From Tachypleus tridentatus (Eukaryota > Arthropoda > Merostomata > Xiphosura > Limulidae), in contig NC_134825.1 in assembly GCF_004210375.1 (NCBI RefSeq), positions 65,091,558 to 65,155,557 of the forward strand: a stretch of 64,000 bases of DNA, given 5' to 3'. This document shows, in pieces, positions 60,301 through 64,000 of the stretch. The notes beneath the pieces are model-generated. The model saw only the letters and a program-made list of their open reading frames with translations. It was not told the DNA's origin and searched no databases. Each line of letters begins with the position of its first letter. The stretch's first letter is position 1. The position numbers and the translations under genes are program-made.

Positions 60301-62497
60301 ACTCCAGTTCAGTACTATCTATTGATTACACAAACTAAAGTGATGGGTAGACACTTTACAAAAAACTAATTCTGATAGCTATATTAAGTTAAAGTAATGA
60401 AAACGATTTTTTTTTCTGTTCAATGACGAAGCTGTAATAATATTATAAAATAATTGGTTTAAACGAAACAACTAAAATCATCGTTGTCATAGTAACACAG
60501 TTTCAATGAAACATCCAGGATTTGATTATTATATTTTATTGGTCGTTTGCCCGGAACGTGGAAATTACATTTATTCCCTCCACTCCCCTGTATATTGGCA
60601 AGTGAAGACCACTTGACAATAAGTTTAACTCATTTTTGCTAATACGATATTAATATTGAAATTTAATAGGATTCTCACGTACATGAGGCTGCGATCAATT
60701 ATAGCATACCCATTTCAGTACCCATAGAAACTCATAATTGTATTCATAAGATTGAATAAATTCTGTAAATAACATTAATGTTCCATTCACTGCTTATTGT
60801 AAATTCAGCGTCCTATAAAATTACCCGTAAAACTTTAATTTTGAGCTGTCAGATTCGACACTACCTCAATAATCCCTGCAGTCTTATATCATGAGTTATT
60901 TAGAGCGCCCTCTAGGTTAATCTACTAACCTTGCTTCCCACGGTAGAGGCGAGCACATGAATCAAACATTGGCTGACCTTTCTTGCAGGAAACGGTCAGT
61001 CAGCCATCTGGCGTTCTCAAGATCAGTGGCGATGCTAAGCCTTGTTTTTTTTTTTTTCTTTCCGTGATTCACTTCCCCTACTCTTTCCTTGTCTTCTAAG
61101 ACTGGGGACATGAGAACCGTGAGAAACATGCGCTTGTCCACAATCAATATTTGCTAAGTAGACAAAATGTCAACACGGCGGAGTGCACAAAAAATACAAA
61201 TAGAAGGCACATTCTATATATAACAGTGGTTTACCTGACTTACAACTGGTAAATGTACACATACAGTTTGATCTAAACAGATTATATGTCGTTTAATCTT
61301 AATGTCTATGATAATATTATAAAACTGTTGTTGTTTTTATTCATAATACATTAAAATGAATTTCGCGTGCTATTTTTCAGTCTTTATCATGCAGTTAATT
61401 ATTTGAAGCTCAATTAATACTTAATACAGTGATCAATTTGGAGGGGAATATTGTAACGTCTTATTAAGTTTAATTGGTTCGAAGTGTATTAAAAGTGTGG
61501 TTAATTCAATAACTATTTGTTAAAACTCTGACGCTTGTGAGTTGGATGTTACTTAATATTATATTATTGTGGGCTGATTTAGTAAAATTATTACTTAAAG
61601 TAGTTTAGTTTTAACGTTTAGTGGTAATACAGTTTACAATAATGGAATCTAGTACCATTTATAACCTTTAGGCATATACTTACAATTCAGAACTTAAGAG
61701 TCTGAATGGAATATTCAGACGTATATGAAACACTAATAACATTGTGAGTACCAGGAGGGTTGTTTGTTGCATTTCAGTTAAGAATCGCTTTAATTTTATT
61801 TCACTAACTCCAGTATCAGGAAAACAAATCAACTCGCCAGTAACTCCGTTTAATTTTAAAATATATATATATATATATGAAATTTTCGCATCAATCACTT
61901 TTTCGTAGCGTACAAAAAATCATTAATTTCGACTAGTTTTTAGCGTTGCATTCGTTACGTTGTTGTTGTCATGTTATGAAGAGGCAATGAAGCTAGCTAT
62001 TTGTGTATGCCACTTTCAGGCCTCTAATCTCTGGTGACGAGAACTGTTATAGTGTTGTGCGATAACGTGAAACCATTAGTGTTATCTTTGCCATGTTGAA
62101 CTTCTGTATATGTAATAAAACTATTTTTAAAGACGTCTTTGGATATCGACAGCAATTTAAATCTGCGTTTATGTAAAATTTGACATATCTATGTGTGCAC
62201 GGTTATTAACGTCAATGTAATGAAGGAAAATGTACACAGCAGGAGAAAAGACATTGGTCAGTCGACTAGCCACGCAGCGGTGGCTGGACGTCTCACCAGA
62301 GTGGACGCAAGACGCACATCGTACGAACCACACCACTATGACTTATTCTTTTCGGGTGCTGTGTGAAGAAAATTACTACGGTGACGCCTGTGCCAAGCTA
62401 TGCCGGCCAAGAGACGAAACGTTTGGCCACTACAGCTGCAATTCCAAAGGCGAGAAAATATGCTTACCTGGATGGACAGGCGAATATTGTTCCAATG
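54257..62497 (+). CDS. Dl: Delta-type Notch ligand, 5' part (4 exons, continues beyond window)
   Basis: This encodes the N-terminal part of a Delta protein, the cell-surface DSL ligand that binds and activates Notch on neighbouring cells. Exons join(54257..54319, 54941..55240, 59576..59627, 62240..62497) give 224 codons plus one base. Residues 1-21 form a signal peptide with hydrophobic core LLVFVVFLSVVL. Residues 22-135 match the MNNL domain (Cys 47, 48, 58, 62, 69, 83; motifs FRVCLKHYQ, PIRFPF and GTFSLIVEAWH). Residues 180-222 are the DSL domain with six cysteines (180, 189, 193, 205, 213, 222) and the CRPRDETFGHYSC Notch-contact region. Predicted N-glycosylation sites are N95 and N168. 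Motifs such as PIRFPF, SRLATQR and EWTQD point to Delta rather than Serrate/Jagged. All eight junctions are GT/AG and keep the frame. EGF repeats, membrane anchor and tail are outside the window. The identification is from family knowledge and is very secure; the start is the only ATG giving a signal peptide. Confidence 0.95.
54320..54940 (+). other. Delta intron 1
   Basis: A 621-base intron, gtaaga...gtag, AT-rich. I see no repeat family or RNA gene in it. Confidence 0.9.
54941..55240 (+). CDS. Dl: Delta exon 2: MNNL domain
   Basis: Exactly 100 codons, phase 0 at both ends. The acceptor is tttctttgctgcacggtag and the donor is gtaagt. It encodes the N-terminal Notch-ligand (MNNL, C2-like) domain: GAFEFRL start, the NCC pair, CRTSFRVCLKHYQ, PPCTFG, TPVLGNNS and NPIRFPFDFSWP. 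Six cysteines are in the family arrangement. There are no stops or frameshifts, so the exon looks intact. Confidence 0.95.
56242..56409 (-). mobile_element. SINE-A, older, interrupted by a second SINE-A
   Basis: gttttgaatttcgcacagtg to aagcacccacggctgaaagg. Its tRNA head is missing beyond the point where the next SINE-A begins. Confidence 0.85.
56410..56681 (-). mobile_element. SINE-A inserted against an older copy
   Basis: tttggtttgttttgaatttc through ccacctggccatgtcgggt, with B-box complement atttgaacccgcg. It abuts the preceding copy head to tail. Confidence 0.88.
57318..57510 (+). mobile_element. SINE-A-like relic
   Basis: gatggcctgttggctctag, gggtacattataatagtaac and ggtactgtcgactagctgcc follow the SINE-A order weakly. 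Confidence 0.5.
58167..58394 (-). mobile_element. SINE-A with two internal deletions
   Basis: Missing the block between ccaccgcc and aacaaatagtggg and the anticodon arm before gccatgccgggg. Target duplication tagaatatag at 58157-58166 and 58395-58404. Confidence 0.9.
58444..58535 (-). mobile_element. SINE-C relic in Delta intron 2
   Basis: ggcggtgaatcaaacctcgg and gaacattgtaagtctgtaaa in order. Confidence 0.6.
59576..59627 (+). CDS. Dl: Delta exon 3: end of MNNL domain
   Basis: A 52-nt micro-exon encoding GTFSLIVEAWHENNNRE plus one base. GTFSLIVEAWH is a near-invariant Delta motif directly following the FxWP that ends exon 2. The acceptor is ttctttccttag and the donor is gtacgt. It leaves a phase-1 overhang (G) that exon 4 completes. 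It is too short for ordinary ORF finding and was located by protein continuity and splice sites. Confidence 0.93.
59868..60165 (+). repeat. 58-bp tandem repeat interrupted by the MITE
   Basis: ACTGTATAGCATG begins at 59868 and again at 59926. GGTCTGAACmACCAAAyAAACTGTA follows each unit and recurs after the MITE at 60139-60162. Removing the MITE and one target copy restores a second unit closely matching the first, which supports the element's boundaries. Confidence 0.65.
59961..60127. mobile_element. hAT-type MITE in Delta intron 3
   Basis: A 167-bp non-autonomous DNA element with perfect 15-bp terminal inverted repeats CAGTGGTTCCCAACC / GGTTGGGAACCACTG. The flanks tgttaggg and ttttacgg match at 6 of 8 positions, consistent with a decayed 8-bp hAT target duplication. 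The CAGTGGTTCYCAACC terminus is characteristic of hAT MITEs in many animals. Confidence 0.85.
61860..61879. repeat. (TA)n microsatellite in Delta intron 3
   Basis: About ten TA units. Confidence 0.95.
62240..62497 (+). CDS. Dl: Delta exon 4: linker and DSL domain
   Basis: Encodes (A)GEKTLVSRLATQRWLD, then EWTQDAHRTNHT, then the DSL domain from CEENYYGDAC to GWTGEYC, ending SN plus one base of a split codon before donor gtaact. The six DSL cysteines and the RPRDETFGHY loop known to contact Notch are present. The 3' acceptor is ambiguous by three bases (cagcag), so the exon may start at 62240 or 62243. The next exon should begin the first EGF-like repeat; it is not found before 64000. Confidence 0.95.
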
Positions 62498-63129
62498 GTA
62501 ACTAATGATATCGTAATGCTAACCTTTTTTTTTTCATTGGTGGATATGTATTTCCTGCAATATTATTATTATTGCTTTAGTTGTAACCCAGAGTAATTTT
62601 ATCATACAAACTTTAAGTTAGGTAGGTGTACGGGAGTTTATTGTGAAATCTATTATTAATATGTGGTGTGTAGAATAATGCGACGAGGGCCACAAGTTTT
62701 GAAAGCCTTGAAAAGTGCTGTTACTGTGAACCGAGTTAGATAACTGCAGTTTGTTAACCAAGAATGGCGTATTAAACAGCGAGAAGACATTTGAAACAAA
62801 TATTAAACTTATGAATAGATAATAAAAATCTACAAGATAAATCATGACAGAGTATTAAAGCGCCATCTCTTTTTGTACTAAGTAATTTAGTTTGTAATAT
62901 TTTAATATAATATCCCATAGAACTCCCAACCCGTCATTAAGTAGACAGAAAAATTACATATCAAACGCCCTCGTGGAGTTATTTATGAACTAGTACCTTA
63001 TTTTTATTTTATCACGTGTATCGTAACACCTTTAATTTAATGTTTAATCTGATCTTCAAGTTAGTGAATTTTGAAACTTTATATTATTTAATATGTAATA
63101 GGTGGTATTTTTTTTATTCACTTCACAAT

Positions 63130-63250
63130 GATCCCCGCTAGTACAACAGTAAGTCTACAGATTTACTTCGCTAAAATCAGGGGCTCGATTCTCTTCGGTG
63201 AGCTCAGCAGATCGCCTGATGTGGCTTTACTTTAAGAAAAATACACAAAT
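63130..63250 (+). mobile_element. SINE-B, full length
   Basis: ccccgctagtacaacagtaa head and GGCTCGATTCTCTTCGGTGA. Target duplication acttcacaat at 63120-63129 and 63251-63260. Confidence 0.9.
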
Positions 63251-63374
63251 ACTTCACAATATCCTTTTTATTGATATATTTGTTCACTCATTCTGACATC
63301 GTATCATTTTACAATAAAACAATGGCTTAGTTATTTTTAAGGAGACCAACATTGCTTGTTAACATGAATCCTGT

Positions 63375-63500
63375 AAAGAGAGTTTGTTTCAGTGTAAAGC
63401 TATGTTGAGCTATCTGCTTTGTACACCAAGGGGAATTGAACCCTGGGTTTTAATGTTATAAGCCCATAAAGTTCCCGTTGATGCAACGGGGGACGTAACT
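63375..63500 (-). mobile_element. SINE-C/B relic in Delta intron 4
   Basis: aagctatgttgagctatctg, ccaaggggaattgaaccctg, ttaatgttataagcccataa. Confidence 0.7.
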
Positions 63501-63514
63501 TCTGTTTTTGCTCT

Positions 63515-63610
63515 TGTTTTATTGTTATTAACCACAAAGTTACACGATCGACTGTCACTTCTGTGCTCACCTCAGGAACCCAAACCTGAAATTTCGCGTT
63601 ATAAACCCTC
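63515..63610 (-). mobile_element. SINE-C relic in Delta intron 4
   Basis: gttattaaccacaaagttac, acctcaggaacccaaacctg, ttcgcgttataaaccctcaa. Confidence 0.6.
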
Positions 63611-63815
63611 AAATTTGTTAAATGACATTAAGGGCAGAGTTATCATCATTGTTGATTTTGTAAGGCTAAAACTACCTGTGGTCGAAATACAGCAGCGAAT
63701 CGGATTCCGGATTTAGTACTGTAAATCCGGAAATGTGCTGTTTACCCAACGAAGAGCAGGGTGCTTTAAACATCGTCACAATATTATATGGAGATTTCCT
63801 TTACTGTAATTAATG

Positions 63816-63945
63816 CCCCCCGCTAGTACAGCGGTTAGTCTACGGATTTACAACGCTAAAATCAGGGGTTCGATTCCCCTCGGTGGGCTCAGCAGATAGC
63901 CCAATGTGGCTTTGCTAGAAGAAAACACAAACACACTGTGATTAA
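63816..63945 (+). mobile_element. SINE-B, full length, best-preserved copy
   Basis: A box TAGTACAGCGG, an anticodon loop reading TTTACAA (UAC, valine-like), B box GGTTCGATTCCCC, tail AGATAGCCCAATGTGGCTTTG then (ACAC). Target duplication taattaatg at 63807-63815 and 63946-63954. Confidence 0.93.
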
Positions 63946-64000
63946 TAATTAATGTCTTTAGATATTGAATAAACAAAGTCACAGTGAGACTATTTCTAGC

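Larger units (their letters stand above)
59628..62239 (+). other. Delta intron 3
   Basis: About 2.6 kb. It holds a 58-bp tandem repeat split by a hAT-type MITE (59868-60165), a poly-T tract near 61047 and a (TA)n run at 61860-61879. No coding exon is recognised. Confidence 0.85.
62498..64000 (+). other. Delta intron 4 (5' part)
   Basis: Begins at donor gtaact after the DSL exon and runs off the window. It contains two SINE-B copies (63130-63250, 63816-63945) and two decayed SINE-C copies between 63375 and 63610. No EGF-encoding exon is visible. Confidence 0.8.

Noticed and set aside
54257-62497. Serrate/Jagged identity for the ligand
   Set aside because: The sequence around the MNNL-DSL linker (PIRFPF, SRLATQR, EWTQD) matches Delta, not the Jagged pattern; a Cys-rich domain could not be checked because it would lie beyond the window.
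62230-62505. DSL segment as a free-standing gene starting at ATG 62230
   Set aside because: The ATG lies upstream of the splice acceptor, within the intron; protein continuity with the upstream exons shows it is an internal Delta exon.
63816-63890. Genuine tRNA gene (UAC loop)
   Set aside because: It is the head of a SINE-B with tail and target duplication; the acceptor stem does not pair convincingly.

Overview
This is animal genomic DNA: AT-rich, dense in short interspersed repeats, with very low coding density. The best guess is a chelicerate, probably a horseshoe crab. That rests on the arthropod-like Delta protein at the right end and on remembered similarity of the dominant tRNA-derived SINE to horseshoe-crab sequence; no search was possible, so the species call is tentative.

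The only protein-coding host gene I can support is the 5' part of a Delta-type Notch ligand on the + strand from about 53.8 kb to the window end. It has a TATA/initiator promoter (53802-53839), a roughly 420-nt leader with short upstream ORFs, and four coding exons: 54257-54319 (signal peptide), 54941-55240 (MNNL domain), 59576-59627 and 62240-62497 (DSL domain). The EGF repeats, transmembrane segment and cytoplasmic tail must lie beyond 64000. Introns carry SINEs and a hAT-type MITE.

The first 53 kb is non-coding as far as I can tell. It holds about 30 copies of a tRNA-derived SINE of roughly 280 bp (called SINE-A here), two shorter tRNA-derived families (SINE-B and SINE-C, about 100-130 bp), two dead Tc1/mariner elements (2.5-3.7 kb and 27.9-29.1 kb), two long fold-back elements (7.3 and 15.5 kb), two hAT-like MITEs (52.3 and 60.0 kb) and several tandem arrays. 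The clearest arrays are a 13-copy 65-bp array at 18.4-19.2 kb and a 58-bp array with dimeric organisation at 33.7-34.3 kb. Many SINEs are bounded by clear 7-14 bp target-site duplications, so their ends are known to the base or nearly so.

The most unusual object is the SINE at 16041-16404 (minus strand). A complete tRNA-Asn(GUU)-like sequence is fused upstream of the usual SINE head, and the composite is flanked as one unit by an 11-bp target-site duplication. All three SINE families, despite different heads, end in a similar tail (AGATAGCCC...GTAGCTTTG...), which suggests one shared LINE partner.
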